64,000 nucleotides of DNA from Diplonema japonicum (GCA_964019335.1 OZ025652.1:620001-684000), one strand, 5' to 3'. Counted from the first letter of the stretch, positions 38,601 through 50,101 are shown. Numbers and translations are program-made. Notes: generated from the letters alone by a model not told the origin.

Positions 38601-39291
38601 TTGTGAGCTCGTCGGACACGGCCGATGCCTCACAAGAAGTGCCGTCAGCGAGGTGGGCAATGGCACGGAATGTGAGCTTCTGCTTCTCGGCGGGGGAGGC
38701 GACGGTGACTTTGATCTTCATTTTCTTTTCAACCTCTGTGGTCTCAGGTCCGACCTTGGCAACCTCGGACCAGACACCTTCAGTGCAGACCTCGAGGGTG
38801 TAGCCGGTGATCTCAACGTGAGCGGTGGAGGTGGGGGGAGAGAAGAGGAGCTCCATGTTGTCCCCTTCGATGGGGGCAGCAAGGTGTGGACGGCCCGAAG
38901 GGAACTTCGGTGGATCGCCGTAGGTCTCACGGTCGCGCTTCAGCTTGTTCGCCGCAGCCTGAATGGGCATCCCGGTGCAATGGAACGCGAAGGGGAACAC
39001 CGACCTCTTGCCCTGCAGACGCTGGTAGCTCACCGCAAACTCCGCCTTAAGAAGTGTGAACGCGTGTCCAAGATGCAGACATCCGTTCATGTAAGGGTAC
39101 GGGAAGGTAGCCATGAACTTCCCATTGTCCACCTCGCCCTCCTTGGGAGGGTCGACCTCAAAGATCTTCTTCGCTTCCCATTCAGCTTGCACTTTTTTTT
39201 CAATGTTGCTGAGCAGCGTTCTCTTCTCGTCAGACTTCGGGACAACCTTACCTGCGGTCGCCATATTCCTTACCCACCTGCGGAGGAGCAT
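35621..39291 (-). CDS. LARS1: cytosolic leucyl-tRNA synthetase
   Basis: Five exons: 36301-39291, 36133-36242, 35878-36100, 35700-35822, 35621-35662; 1162 residues (human 1176). Introns 58, 32, 55 and 37 nt. Class I motifs are HLGH (about 72) and KMSKS (about 818); the editing insertion lies between them. The large exon alone ends early (FNQEVSQYSD, stop). Splicing adds ISDKGAYLEKV..., YPAWKLKVIGMM..., MPILKEHSTYLLSK... and the archaeal/eukaryotic-type ending NAVPGKPSIAFN, which confirms the model. It charges tRNA-Leu in the cytosol. The first ATG gives MLLRRWVRNMATAGK; the ATG at residue 10 is an alternative. Confidence 0.95.
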
Positions 39292-39865
39292 GCACCCCTT
39301 TGGAAGAAGAAAAAAAAGCTCTTTTTTTTCCCTTTTCCCTTTGCTTGCTTTCTCTATACAGGGTAATATAAATAAAGGAAGAAGAGAGAGAAAGTAAAAA
39401 GAGAAATAAACAGGGTAAATAAAAAGTCGGGTAAATAAGGTAATGGGGGGGGGGGGGATGAAATAAAAAAAAGAAAAGAAGGGCGGGAGCGAATAGTAGA
39501 TCCGGTGAGAACGGGGTACATCTTCCCCCTTTCATGAGGTTTGGTTGTTTTGTTTTCTTCTCGTTCGTGTCTACCTATCATATGTTAACATCAAAGCGGC
39601 GGCCTGAAAAGACGTCCTATTCTTATGCTAACAGGGGTGTACTGTGTTTAGCTTAGAAAATAGAAAGGGGGAGGGTGATAGATAAAATAGAAGTGGAAAT
39701 AGAGAGGAAATATAAAAAAAAAAATAATGGCGGTAGCTCCGAAACGGGAAACTGACCTACTTTTTTTTTTCTGTTTTGTTTCTTTTTGTAAAGATACATA
39801 GAATAGAGAGAGGGTAAAAGTTCACTAGGTTTATTAACAAATGAAATAATAAAGAACTACGCCTG
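39292..39865. other. intergenic spacer between LeuRS and PFR2-C
   Basis: AT-rich with G and A runs. No gene recognised. Confidence 0.5.
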
Positions 39866-42800
39866 TCATTCCAAGGGTTTCACAAGGGTGCCCTTCGGCT
39901 GGGAGGCGATGGCCTCGTGCTGAGTAGTCTTCAGAGCTTTCGCCCTCTTGATCTCCTCACGTTCTGCTGCGATCTTAACCTCTTCTTGCTTCGACAAGTG
40001 TGCCTGTTTTTTTGTTTTTGTTTTTGTTTTTGAATCCATTTTAATGTAACACTGTACCTTGTACTCGACCATCTTTGACCTCCTGGAGAGGACCTCTTCG
40101 TTGTTCTCGTCGACAGGGTGCTGGAACTCGTGCCCCGCAGCGTCGAGGGCCTCTTCGGACTCCTTGAAGTCGTCCATCGCCTTTGCCTGCTTCTCCTTCA
40201 GGAGGCCCAGCTCCTCCTCCACAGAGTGCCGCAGGTTGTACAGTTCCTTCTTCTGGTCGGAGTGCTTCTTCGCGTTCGGGTCGAAGGTCTCGATGCAGAA
40301 CTCCAGCTGGATGTGCGTGCTCCTGATGGTCCTGTCGATCTCCTCCAACCTCTTCTCCTTCTTGTAGATGAGGGACCCGAGCGTGAGGTACAGCATCCTG
40401 AAGTACTCCAGGTGCTCCTTGTGCACCCTGATCCTCAGGTCCGACAGCTCCTGGTTCGTCTTGTCGTACCTCGCCTTCACCGCGCTGCACCCCTCAGCCA
40501 CAAGCTCCTCGATCAACCCCGTGCACCTGATCGCGAGGTCGCAGTTGTACACAGTCAGCTCCAACAGCTTCTTGTGCTGAGAAGCCACCTCCAAGAACTG
40601 TGCGTACTCCACCCTCCTCTTCTCCTCCCTGTCGTTCTCTTCGATCCTCCTCTTCACCTCCTCGAACCTCTCTGTTCCCTGCTTCTGCAGCTGTCTCTCG
40701 AGGTCCTGGATCTTCCTCCAGCACTCCTCCTGCTTCTCGAGGTTCTCCTTCACGAATCTTTCGCTTTTGTCCTGTTTTTTTTTTGATTTTCTTTGTTTAC
40801 TTTCCCTTCTTTTTTCACACCTTCATCGCCGCAAACCTCTTCATCGACTCTGCGTCCTCCAAGTCTGCCTTCTGGATCGCATCGTGGATGTGCTTCAGGT
40901 CAGTCTCGCACCTCTGCTTCAACCTGCGCTTCGCGTCCTTCATCTGCGAGGTCTCCTGATTAGCCTTCTTCTGCACTTCATAGATCTGTGTTGTTGGGTT
41001 GGGGTGTTGTCTTTTGTGTTGGAGTCACGAGTTTTCTTTTTTTTTTTTTTTTTCCGGTATTAAAAAGTGTTTTGATCATGTTGCAAGCATTTTTCTTTCG
41101 GGTTTTAGTAAAAATTGTTTGGTTCAAAAAATGAAATCCCCATTTCCCTTTGGCCTGATCAGGTGTGGACGAGTTGTTTACCACTTGCCCGAAGGCATCG
41201 TATAGGTATAGGGGCGATGTCCAGATAGTAGCTGTGGTTTGTCATCATTCTCAGCTTATCGCTTAATGCTCTCAAACCCTTCCCCCATCTTTCTCTCCAC
41301 ATCTCCCAAACAGTAATGAGAACACGACAGCTATGAGGAAGCAAGCGTGCCCTTCTGCTGCTGGTCGCTGACGAAAGGAATCATCAGACAATAAAGAGAA
41401 AAAAGAGGAATGTGTTCTTCAGACAAAATAGAAACTGTCAAATCCAGGGGTAGAAGCACAACAGACACTTGTGCCTGTTCATTTAGGGAAAGAAGAATGG
41501 GTGATTGGTCTCATCATGCGTGTGGACTGTTCTTGTTTGAAACACAAAAACTTAAAAGATTTTAAAAAAAAACAAATTTCTCTTGGGTGAGACAGGTACA
41601 GCCGAGCTTACCAGTTTGTCGCGAAGAACATCAGCTGCGTTTAATTCACCCCTGTGCCTTGTGTTGGTAAGGATCCCTTTATTGTCCGCTTCTTCTTTTT
41701 TTCTTGCCTTTTGTTGTCTTCTCTCTTCTATGGTCAGGTGTGGACGAGTTGTTTACCACTTGCCCGAAGGCATCGTATAGGTATAGGGGCGATGTCCAGA
41801 TAGTAGCTGTGGTTTGTCATCATTCTCAGAGAACACAGGTTGCGTTACCTTTCTCTTCTCTCTCCTCCACATCTCCCAAACAGTAATGAGAACACGATGG
41901 CTACGAGGAAGCAAGCCCGCCCTTCTGCTGCTGGTCACTCAAAGAAAAGGACTTTCCTCTCTTCTATTTCCCCCATCCCACCACCCCTTTCCCTCCTCAT
42001 TTCCCAAAAAGGCTCAGAAAAGGTACTCACATCTCATTCGGTGGGAGGAGGACAGCAGAAGCATCACCCTCAGCCTCCTCCCTCGTCAGAAATGAGGAAT
42101 GCCATTGGAGTTTGTTGTTGGTCATCACAGCCTCCCTCCGGAAAAAAAGCGAAACAGAGGACTACACACACACACACACAACAGTAAATCATGACTCAGA
42201 AGTACGTTCACTTGCTGCCAGCACAATGGCCAACAGCATCAACAAACAAACCAGCAATTGAGTGAAGTGGTAATCATCTCCACTGTTGTCCACCTGGTCA
42301 CACACACATTTGTAAAACAGGCTCAAAAAATTCATTCTTCAGACAAAATAGAAACTGTCAAATCCAGGGGTAGAAGCACAACAGACACTTGTGCCTGTTC
42401 ATTTGGGGAAAGAAGAATGGGTGATTGGTCTCATCATGTAAAAAAGAAAAAGAGAAAAAAAAGAGACTCAAAAAAAATAGGAATGCACATAATACCCTTC
42501 CCTTTCCCCCCTTTTTTTTGTTTTCCACAACCCACACACACCTTCTTGAAGGGAGCGTTCTCGTCCTCTGTCTTTTGGATCAAACGGAACTTGTCCTTGA
42601 TGAGCTCGATGAGTCTCTCCTGAAGCTGGATCTTCGTCCAGAACTGCTCCTCCGCAACCTGCATCTCACCGTCGCTCATCGCCACGTTCTGGATCTCGTT
42701 CACCCTGTCCAGCTGCGACACTTGCGTTGCCACCTTGTGTGGGTGTGTTTCATTATTTTTTTTCTTCTTTTTTTACCTGCTCGTTCGTAGAGGTAAGGGC

Positions 42801-43334
42801 TGCCTGGATCTGCGTGACGTTCATGATGTCTTCCATCTGCTTCAGGGTGGTGGCGGGGACCTGTGCGAGCTGGGTTGCATCGAGCTGCGACCTCCTGAGC
42901 TCCTCCTCCACCTTCTCCACTTTGGTGATGGCGTTGTCGATGACCCCAGTGAAGGACACGATCCTCGTCTTGTTCCTGTTGTTTTTCAACTCCGCCAGCT
43001 GCTTCCTCAACCCGATCACGTCCATGAACTGCGGCTTGTCCTCAGGCTTGTACAGCTCCCGCTGCGACATCTCCAGCCCGCACACCCTCATCAGCTTCGC
43101 CAGGTCGTACGCCTCAGTAAGGTTCCACTTCGTCCCCACCTCCACAGCAGTCAGCAGCTCGTGCGCCTTCTCGTGCGCCCCAGACAGCTTCTGCCTCTGG
43201 TTCTCGCTCCAGTCCGATACGTGCAGCTCCTGGATGAACTCCTCGTTCTCCAGGCATGCTGTCTTCAGCTTCAGGTTGTGGATCTTCTGCTTCCTCGCTG
43301 CCTCCAGCGTCACTTCTCCAGACGGGTCGGCCAT
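39866..43334 (-). CDS. PFR2: paraflagellar rod protein 2-like, copy C
   Basis: Exons 42777-43334, 42542-42733, 40821-40985, 40058-40771 and 39866-40003; 588 residues. The predicted protein is identical to copy B. Introns 43, 1556, 49 and 54 nt, all phase 0; intron 4 again lacks stops. It is separated from copy B by the leucyl-tRNA synthetase gene, so the PFR2 copies are not one simple tandem array. Structural protein of the paraflagellar rod. Confidence 0.93.
40986..42541 (-). ncRNA. guide-RNA-like cluster in intron 2 of PFR2-C
   Basis: Same cluster as in copy B, shifted by 8265. In transcription order: E 42339-42438, C2 42179-42288, C1 42010-42133, B 41869-41936, A 41734-41824, D 41578-41652, E 41419-41518, diverged B 41299-41366, A 41159-41249. 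Boxes are as described for copy B. Confidence 0.5.
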
Positions 43335-43424
43335 CTTTGTCGAGCTGTCTGTCTGGGGGATTAGAGTGAGATGCAAAAAAGAATTTAAAACCAAAGCAAA
43401 TAAAACATGCGCACTCTGTTGAAA

Positions 43425-43444
43425 GCCCGGCAGGACGGCCGGGC
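43425..43444. other. GC-rich hairpin in PFR2-C/cathepsin spacer
   Basis: Perfect 7-bp inverted repeat GCCCGGC/GCCGGGC with a 6-base loop in an AT-rich spacer between PFR2-C and cathepsin copy 2. Possibly a processing or pausing signal; function unknown. Confidence 0.4.
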
Positions 43445-43522
43445 GGTCACGAAGGAAAGAAAAGACGTTGTTGAAAAGAAGTGTAAAACCAAAGTAAAAA
43501 GCAGAACAGATGCTCAGAGTCC

Positions 43523-44497
43523 TCAGATCTCGGAGGTGCAGGGGGACTTGTTGAGGCCGCACTCGTTGGCACCCCTCTTGACCCTGATGTAGCCGTTCTC
43601 GCCCCAAGATGCCCCCCAGGAGTTCTTGATGATCCAGTAGTCGGCGGCGTAGCCAACGATGAGGACACCGTGGTCAAGGGTGCAGACCTCACAGCAGTTG
43701 GTGAGGATGCCTCCGTTGTAGGTCTGCCACTTGGTGGCGTCCACAGCGATGGAGAGGGGCCCGCTGGGACCGACGAACTCGGCCATCGCGTTCTCGTTGT
43801 GTGCGATGTCCTTGTGGCCCTTGATGGTGGCCCCCACCGCCTTCCCGGACACGTCGTGGCACACCCCGCTGAACCCGTCGCCAGAGGTGTAGTGGTACGA
43901 GGCCTCCGTCACGATCTGCCCGTTGTGTGTCTGCTGCAGCCACTTGAAGGCGTTGTCCATGAGACCACCGTTGCAGCCGTCGTCGATCTTGTCGCACGAC
44001 ACCAGTTCCTGCTCCGACAGCGAGGTCAGGGTGTTCCCCGCAAGGAACCACTGGCCCTCGATCCCTCCGGTCGTGGAGAAGGCCCAACAGCTCCCGCACT
44101 GAGCCTGGTTCTTCACGTGGGTCACAGCTCCCTTTGTCCTCCAGTCCACCTCTGTGGGGGCTCCCGAAGTTGCCGAGGCGGTGTAGGCCGGTCCCTCCTT
44201 CTCAACAACCTTCAGGTTGTGGTACACCTTGAACTCCTCAGAAGACAGGTCAGAGAACCTGTTCACCCCGAAGGTTGCCCCCATCGCCTGCTCCTTCTCG
44301 TACTGGGCTCCCTTCAAAAGGTTCTTGGTGAAGATCTGGAACCTCCTCTCCTCCTCGGCAGCGCTGCTGTAGGCCTTGTTGTAGTCAGCCTTGAAGGTCC
44401 TGAACATCGTCCTCGAGTTCACCCTGATGTAGTCCTCAGACAGACCCTGCGCGCACCCCGCCAGCAGGGCGATCATCACTGCAGTACCGCAACGCAT
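43523..44497 (-). CDS. cathepsin L-like cysteine protease, copy 2
   Basis: 324 residues with the same protein as copy 1: signal peptide, I29 propeptide, Cys-His-Asn triad and GCNGG motif. One synonymous difference was noted (g43592 against a22083). Homology to copy 1 covers the coding region almost exactly: sequences diverge right after the stop and just above the ATG. Likely lysosomal protease. It lies 189 nt downstream of the PFR2-C start, in transcription order after PFR2-C is read from the other side of the spacer. Confidence 0.95.
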   Translation of the reverse strand: MRCGTAVMIALLAGCAQGLSEDYIRVNSRTMFRTFKADYNKAYSSAAEEERRFQIFTKNLLKGAQYEKEQAMGATFGVNRFSDLSSEEFKVYHNLKVVEKEGPAYTASATSGAPTEVDWRTKGAVTHVKNQAQCGSCWAFSTTGGIEGQWFLAGNTLTSLSEQELVSCDKIDDGCNGGLMDNAFKWLQQTHNGQIVTEASYHYTSGDGFSGVCHDVSGKAVGATIKGHKDIAHNENAMAEFVGPSGPLSIAVDATKWQTYNGGILTNCCEVCTLDHGVLIVGYAADYWIIKNSWGASWGENGYIRVKRGANECGLNKSPCTSEI

Positions 44498-44609
44498 TTT
44501 GTGGGTGGCTTGTTACTGAAGTAAAAGTTAAGCACGAATGATGCGTCAGTAAGTCAAATTACGGTAAACTAATTGCTGACAAATGTCTAAAAGCAATTAT
44601 TAAATGTGC

Positions 44610-45829
44610 TTACCTACGCCTGTCCCTGTCCCTATCTCTTACTCGCTCTCTCCGGTCCCTGCTATCCCTGTCCCGATCGCTGTCTCTATCCCGCCTGCTG
44701 CGCTCTCTGTCTCTTCTGTCCCTCCTATCTCTGTCCCTGTCCCTGTCTCTGTCCCGTCTGCTCCTCCTACGCCTTCTTTCCCGCCTCCTGTGGGAAGATG
44801 ACGATGAGTAGGAAGATGAAGACGACGTCCTGCGCCTCGGCCGTCTCTGTGGTGTGGTGTGGTGTGGTGTATATTTGCTGCGCATACCTCACGCTTGTGA
44901 CTATCAGACACTTCCTCTTTCTTCTTCTTCTGCTGCATCCTGTCCATGAGGGCTCTGAGCTTGCTCTTATCAAGCGCCGCGTTGTGCGTAGTGGGCTTGA
45001 TGATGGGTGTGGTGGACTGCTGGACTTTGACGACACGGTCACGGAAGGTAGAGTTGTTCATAGTAGTGAGACATGTGAAGGCACCAGTGGGTTCCATGTA
45101 CTCGATGAAGCAAAAGCGCGCAGGCTTACGATCGTCACCAGCAAGCTTGACGAACGTGACGGGACCAGCTTTTTGAAAGTGCTGGAGGCAGTCTTCCTCT
45201 GTGGCTGCTGCGTCGATGTTGGAGGCGTAGATGGTACGGGCAACAACGCTCATCTGGTCGTTGTCCTGAAGGCTGAGGTACTCGGCGATGTGAGGTGTTA
45301 CCTCTGGCTTGATAATGGCAGAGGTGCTGGGCCGGACAGTCAAAGCACGATCGGCAAGAACGCTTCCAAGCAAGGACACTGCCTGCCTCGCACCGTCCTC
45401 CGAAGAGAATTCCAAAAAAGCAAATTTCGAAGGTTTATCGTCATCGCCCACCACCTTCACATACGTCACAACACCACATTGCTCAAAATGCTTCTTTAGC
45501 ATGTCTTCAGTAACACTTAAACTGATACCAGCCACGTGAACAGTCCTTTTTATGGGGTCAGTGTCTGATTTCGTTGTTTCTGTTAGTAATGGGTTCACTG
45601 CAGGGTGTATGCTGACAGGTGAGCCGAGGAATTGTCGGCCATTGAGAAGTAGTGCTGTTTTTGCTGATCCTTCATCAGCGAACTCGACCATCCAGGTCCC
45701 GGGTCCTTCCACCACGCCCTTTCGCTTGACCTCCGCTACTACACCGCATGGCGAGAGGTACTCCCTCACCGTGTTGTCGTTCGCTTGTTTAGACAAAGAT
45801 GAGAAAAATATAGTCTTTTTTATGGACAT
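44610..45829 (-). CDS. SR-type splicing factor with three RRMs (SREK1/CID-like)
   Basis: Exons 44888-45829 and 44610-44846 with a 41-nt intron (GTATGCGCAG... then CCACA repeats to CAG); 392 residues. RRMs lie at about 4-78, 95-170 and 198-270 (each with a degenerate RNP1 such as FAFLEF or FCFIEY). RRM2 and RRM3 resemble the paired RRMs of SREK1 and plant CID proteins. Exon 2 encodes an Arg/Ser tract then alternating Arg-Asp dipeptides (RDRDRDRDRD), the RS/RD tail typical of SR proteins. Without splicing this tail is read in the wrong frame as Gly/Thr-rich sequence. Probable nuclear pre-mRNA splicing role, fitting a genome with many short introns. Confidence 0.9.
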
Positions 45830-47128
45830 TTTTTTTTTTTTTTTTTTCCCCGTGCGCTCGTTGTTTTTCTTTTCTTTCTCTCACCCTGGGGAATCCCTCC
45901 CACCTTTCTTTGTCGAGTTTTGGGTTTCATTGAAAAATTTAAAACGGTGGAGGGGGGGATGCGGAGGAATTCAAAAAAGAAAAGAAAAAAGAAATAAACA
46001 TCACCACAATTTTTTTTGAACGGGGGGGGGGAATGGGTTTTTTTTTTCACTCGCTTAAAAATAAATAAATGTAAAAATTTTGTTTAAAAAAAGGGAAGAA
46101 AATCACATCGTGCGACACGTGGGCTGGGAGGGGGGCCAAGGAAAAGGAAGAAATAATGGGGATAGAGGGTGGGGGGAAAGAAAGTATATAAAAAAAAAAT
46201 AATAATCCTGGTGTACAGCGAAGGGAACACGAGGCATCAATCTCAGGAGGATGAAGAGCGAAAAAAAAAGTTTTTTTTTAAAAATAAATCTCCACTGCAC
46301 CGCGGACAAGCACGCGTAGAGCACAGTTTGACACCAAGTTCGCCCTCTTCCTCTCTTTTTTTATCCTCACTACTTTCTTTAGTTTTAACACCCCCCCCCC
46401 CCGGGAAAAGAAGAAAGGAAAAAGAGTTTGTGAGCAAAGAAAATAAAAAGGGAAAGTTTTTTTTTTAAAAGCCCCTCACACTTTTTTTAATGTTGCCTTT
46501 TAAAAGAAACTAATATACAGCACACCAAATTGTGCAGAAGGGAGGGGAGGGGGGGAGGGGGGAGAAAGGAATTCATCCTGTAGAAAGAAAGTTGCTAGGC
46601 AAAAAAAAAAAGAAAGAAAAAGTGCATGCAAAAAAAAAGGAATTTTGTCTTTTCTTGTTTTTTTTTTTTTTTCTTTTTTTTTAAATTTCGAATTCCTTTT
46701 TTTTTCCCCTTCCAACTATTTTTTTTTTTTTGGGATTACCCATGTTTTGGTTTATTTATTTTTCGTCTTTTCTTTGTCCCTTCTCTGCAAAGAAGACAAA
46801 GAAAAAGAGGAAAAAGAGAAGGGGGGAAGAAAGAAAAAAAAAAGCAAATTATCCATTTCCTTAACTAATGCCTCTTCGACGGGGCAGCGAGAAAGGAGCA
46901 TAACTTATATTTTTTTCCCCCCCCACTTCATCGTTATACTTTTTCTTTCGGCTAGAAAATAAAAAAAAAAAAAAAAAAAAAAAACGTCGGTTAAAAGAAA
47001 GTGGGAGCAGGGGGAGGTGGGACAAAAGAAGCTATGTTGTTTGCAAGTAATGTACACTGCCAGCAAGAAGCCTTCATTGGAGGCGGAATGGCTAACTCAC
47101 TGTATCAGTTATTTTCTTCACTCTACTC
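45830..47128. other. low-complexity intergenic spacer
   Basis: Mixed A, T, G and C homopolymer runs with no believable coding frame. The last 100 bp (47030-47128) have ordinary composition and are probably the 3' UTR of the acyl-CoA synthetase. Confidence 0.5.
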
Positions 47129-50101
47129 TTAACGGATGCCCTTCTTCTTGGCAATAGCCAGTTCCGCTGCGTGTGCAGCCTGGATACGCTTGGGGACAAT
47201 CTTCAAAGAGGCTGTCAGGGTGCCATCAGCGGCAGACCAGGGCTGTTTTTTTTTTTTTTTTTTTTTTTTTATTTCACTCTTCGTCATTTTCTTCACTCAC
47301 TAGGGGCCTCATTATTTAACGCGAAATGGCCATTATTTAACGCGAAATCGCCATTATTTAACTAGTTAAATAATGAGATTTTGCAGTTAAATAATGGCCC
47401 TTCAGAGTGAAAAAATGGGTCTTGTCGTGGAAAAAAATGCACCCAACCCCTTGAAAAATTTTTTTGGGGTGGGGGTATTTTGACTATTTTTGGCCATCTG
47501 AGGCCATTCCAGCCCTTAAAAGTGGGAATAAGTGCCTTACTTCCCCTTTAAATGCCACGGCGAAATAGCTACCCTGTATTACCTTAGGAAAATCCCCAAA
47601 AAGCTGACCTGCGTGAAAAAAAACAGCAGTGAAAGCAGTGAAGAGTGAGTGACTCAAATGACGAAGAGTGAAATAAAACGACTTACTTGCCGCCAAATGA
47701 GCCATTATTTAACACTCGTTACCCGTTTTTTTGCACTCGGGCCCTGCGGGCCCTCGTGCAAAAAATTCGGGAACTCGAGTTAAATAATGACTCATTATTT
47801 GTTGGCAATAAATAGTTATTTTTTTTTTTTTTTTTTTTTTTTTTGTACCTTGACCAGCAGAGCAACGCCTGCCAGGGTCTCCAGCGAAGAGAGAGGGGGG
47901 TCGACCTCCTTACCACGCTTGTTGAGCGACTTCACCACCTCAGCCTGGATCTTTTCGTTCTTGCACAGCTCCTCAGGGGTGCCGGACACGCCAAGCTCCT
48001 CGGCGAGCTTCTTGAGGCCGTCCACCTTGCACTGCACGAAGCAGATGGGCCTGTCCATGTCGCTGTCACCGTAAGCAGAGCAGCCACCAGCGTCCGTGTC
48101 GACGATCTCACAGGGGTTGAAGGCAAGGTTCATCTTCTCCAATGCAACGTACTCGCCACCCTTCAGCTTCACAAGGTTCTTCTTCCTGTCCACGATCTTG
48201 ATACTCCCGTCCATGAGGATGATGCCGATGTCGCCGGTGTGGAACCACTTCTTCTCGTCGTACTCCGACGCCGTCTCGGCGGGCATCTTGTAGTACCCGT
48301 CCGTCACGTTGGTGCCCCTCACCCAGATCTCACCTCTGCCCTGGCAGGGGGTCCCCATGTGCATCGTGTCAGTCGAAAGGTAAGGCTTGTTGTCGCTGTC
48401 GCAGATATCAGCCTCAGAGTGCACAAGGGTCTCTACCGTCGCAATAGGCGCCCCAGCCACACCCACCCTCCAGTCGTCGACCGCCTGCACCGTAAGCCCA
48501 GCGCAGGTCTCCGTCAACCCGTACCCCTGGATCAAAGGAACGCCCAGCACGGTCCTCACCCACTCCTGCACATCAGCCGAGATGGCACCACCACCGCTGA
48601 CTGCCAGCCTCAACCTGCCACCGAGGGTGGCCGAGATCTTCGAGAACACAAGCTTGTCGAAGACCGGGGTGCCACGGTAGTTGGGGAGGGCGCCCTTCTT
48701 CCACTGCAGGGCAGTGTTGAAGAGGTACGATTTACCCTCGCCACCAGCCTTGATCTTCGCCTCGGCACCCGACTTGATAACCTCCCACACCTTGGGCACA
48801 GCGCCCAGCACGGTAGGCCTGAACTCCTGCAGAGCACCAGTGGGCAGACACTTACCAGGCCCAGCAACAAGGGACTTGGGGTCAGCGTACCCGATGGCAC
48901 CACCGTACCCGAAGCAGAAGAACTCCATCTGTGGTAAGGTTATTGTTATTGTTGTTCTTTATGTTGTACCTGCATCTCGAAAATGTGGGCAAGGGGCAGG
49001 TACCCCACGAGAACTTCACCCTCGTTCAGGTGCGCTCGCTCCTGTGAGAAAAGTTGTGTGCGTGTGAGCAAAAAGTATACCTTGATGGCACCCAGCAGGC
49101 ACACGATCTGGCTGTGACGCACCATGACACCCTTGGGCTTACCGGTGGAGCCAGAGGTGTACATCAGAATGGCGATCTGTGATAAATTGAGCAGCACAAA
49201 AACCATACGTCTCTGGGGTGGGGGGGCGAGGGCTCGATGGCGGCTTCCTTGCCAAGAGCCACGATCTCGGCGAAGGAGTAAACGCCGATGGTGTCATCAC
49301 TGGCGGGCTGCTTCACGCACTGGTCGGGGGTGACGTACAGCGTGCTGTAGATGATGTTCTTCAAGGAGGGCATCTTGTCCTTCTTTGCGAGGATGTTGCT
49401 AACGTTGTGGTAGTTGCAGAAGATGGTAGGGATGTTCGCTTCGTTCACGGCAGAGATCACGGAGTCCACACCAAGGGTGGCGTAGGCGGTGGCCACCACC
49501 ATGGACTGGGACATGGCACCCTGTGCGGCCATGAACCACTCAGCGCAGGTGTCCTCGTAGATAAGAAGGGTGTGGTCACCCGACACATCATTGAAGGACT
49601 GGTCCTGCTCCAGGTGGAGGGGGTTCATCCCGAGTTTCCTCAGACCAGAACCGAAGCTCAGGAAGTTCTCACCCACCTCCTTGAAGGTGAGCCACTTCGT
49701 GGACCCGAACACCTTGGTGGGGAACCTAACGCCCTCAAGCATCTTGTTCTCCAAAAAGGTCCTGGTGCCCAGAGCGTTCTTGTTGGCGTACACACTGATG
49801 GCCCTCCTAGCCATGTCATACAGGGTCCCGATGTCAGGCATAGGCCTGGTCGTGAGCTTTCCTGATGCAATGCTCTCAGCAGCCCAGAAGATTTTGGATG
49901 GCGGCAGGTCGCCGTTGACATCCTCTTCGCCGACAACCTTAGCACGCACGGACTTCACCCTGCTCTTTTGCATGGCCTGTGAATGTGTGACTGTGTTTCG
50001 TTGTTGCATACCATCCAGATGGGTCCGAAGGTGATGAGCCACACCATGAGGTCAAGTCCCTTGAGGACCAACCCGGCAACTTGCAATCCAACACCAACCA
50101 T
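47129..50101 (-). CDS. ACSL: long-chain acyl-CoA synthetase
   Basis: Six exons: 50012-50101, 49209-49976, 49081-49176, 48970-49041, 47849-48928, 47129-47242; 739 residues. Introns 35, 32, 39, 41 and 606 nt, all phase 0. Exon 1 encodes a hydrophobic N-terminal anchor (MVGVGLQVAGLVLKGLDLMV). The AMP-binding signature YTSGSTGKPKGVM is in exon 3, LAHIFEM in exon 4, and YGLTE and the TGD/DRKKNLVKLKGGEYV blocks in exon 5. Exon 6 ends the enzyme with SLKIVPKRIQAAHAAELAIA, including the usual C-terminal Lys region. It activates fatty acids to acyl-CoA at a membrane. Intron 3 (39 nt) has no stop and reads through. Intron 5 is an entire repeat element. Confidence 0.94.
47243..47848 (-). mobile_element. 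repeat element forming a complete intron (introner-like)
   Basis: The 606-nt intron 5 of the acyl-CoA synthetase. On the transcribed strand it is GTAC, poly(A), the element, poly(A), CAG. Its ends (AATAACTATTTATTGCCAAC and GAAGAGTGAAATAAAAAAAA) match the ends of the free copies at 4429 and 60830, while the middle has diverged. It contains two CATTATTTAACGCGAAAT units and a perfect 24-bp palindrome with centre TTAACTAGTTAA. Confidence 0.75.

Larger units (their letters stand above)
39866..43355 (-). repeat. 3.5-kb duplicated block (partner 31601-35090)
   Basis: Second member of the PFR2 B/C duplication; see partner. Sequence outside the block is unrelated to the flanks of copy B. Confidence 0.9.

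Noticed and set aside
47816-47848. Poly-Lys C-terminus on the acyl-CoA synthetase
   Set aside because: It is read-through into the poly(A) start of intron 5; exon 6 supplies a normal end.
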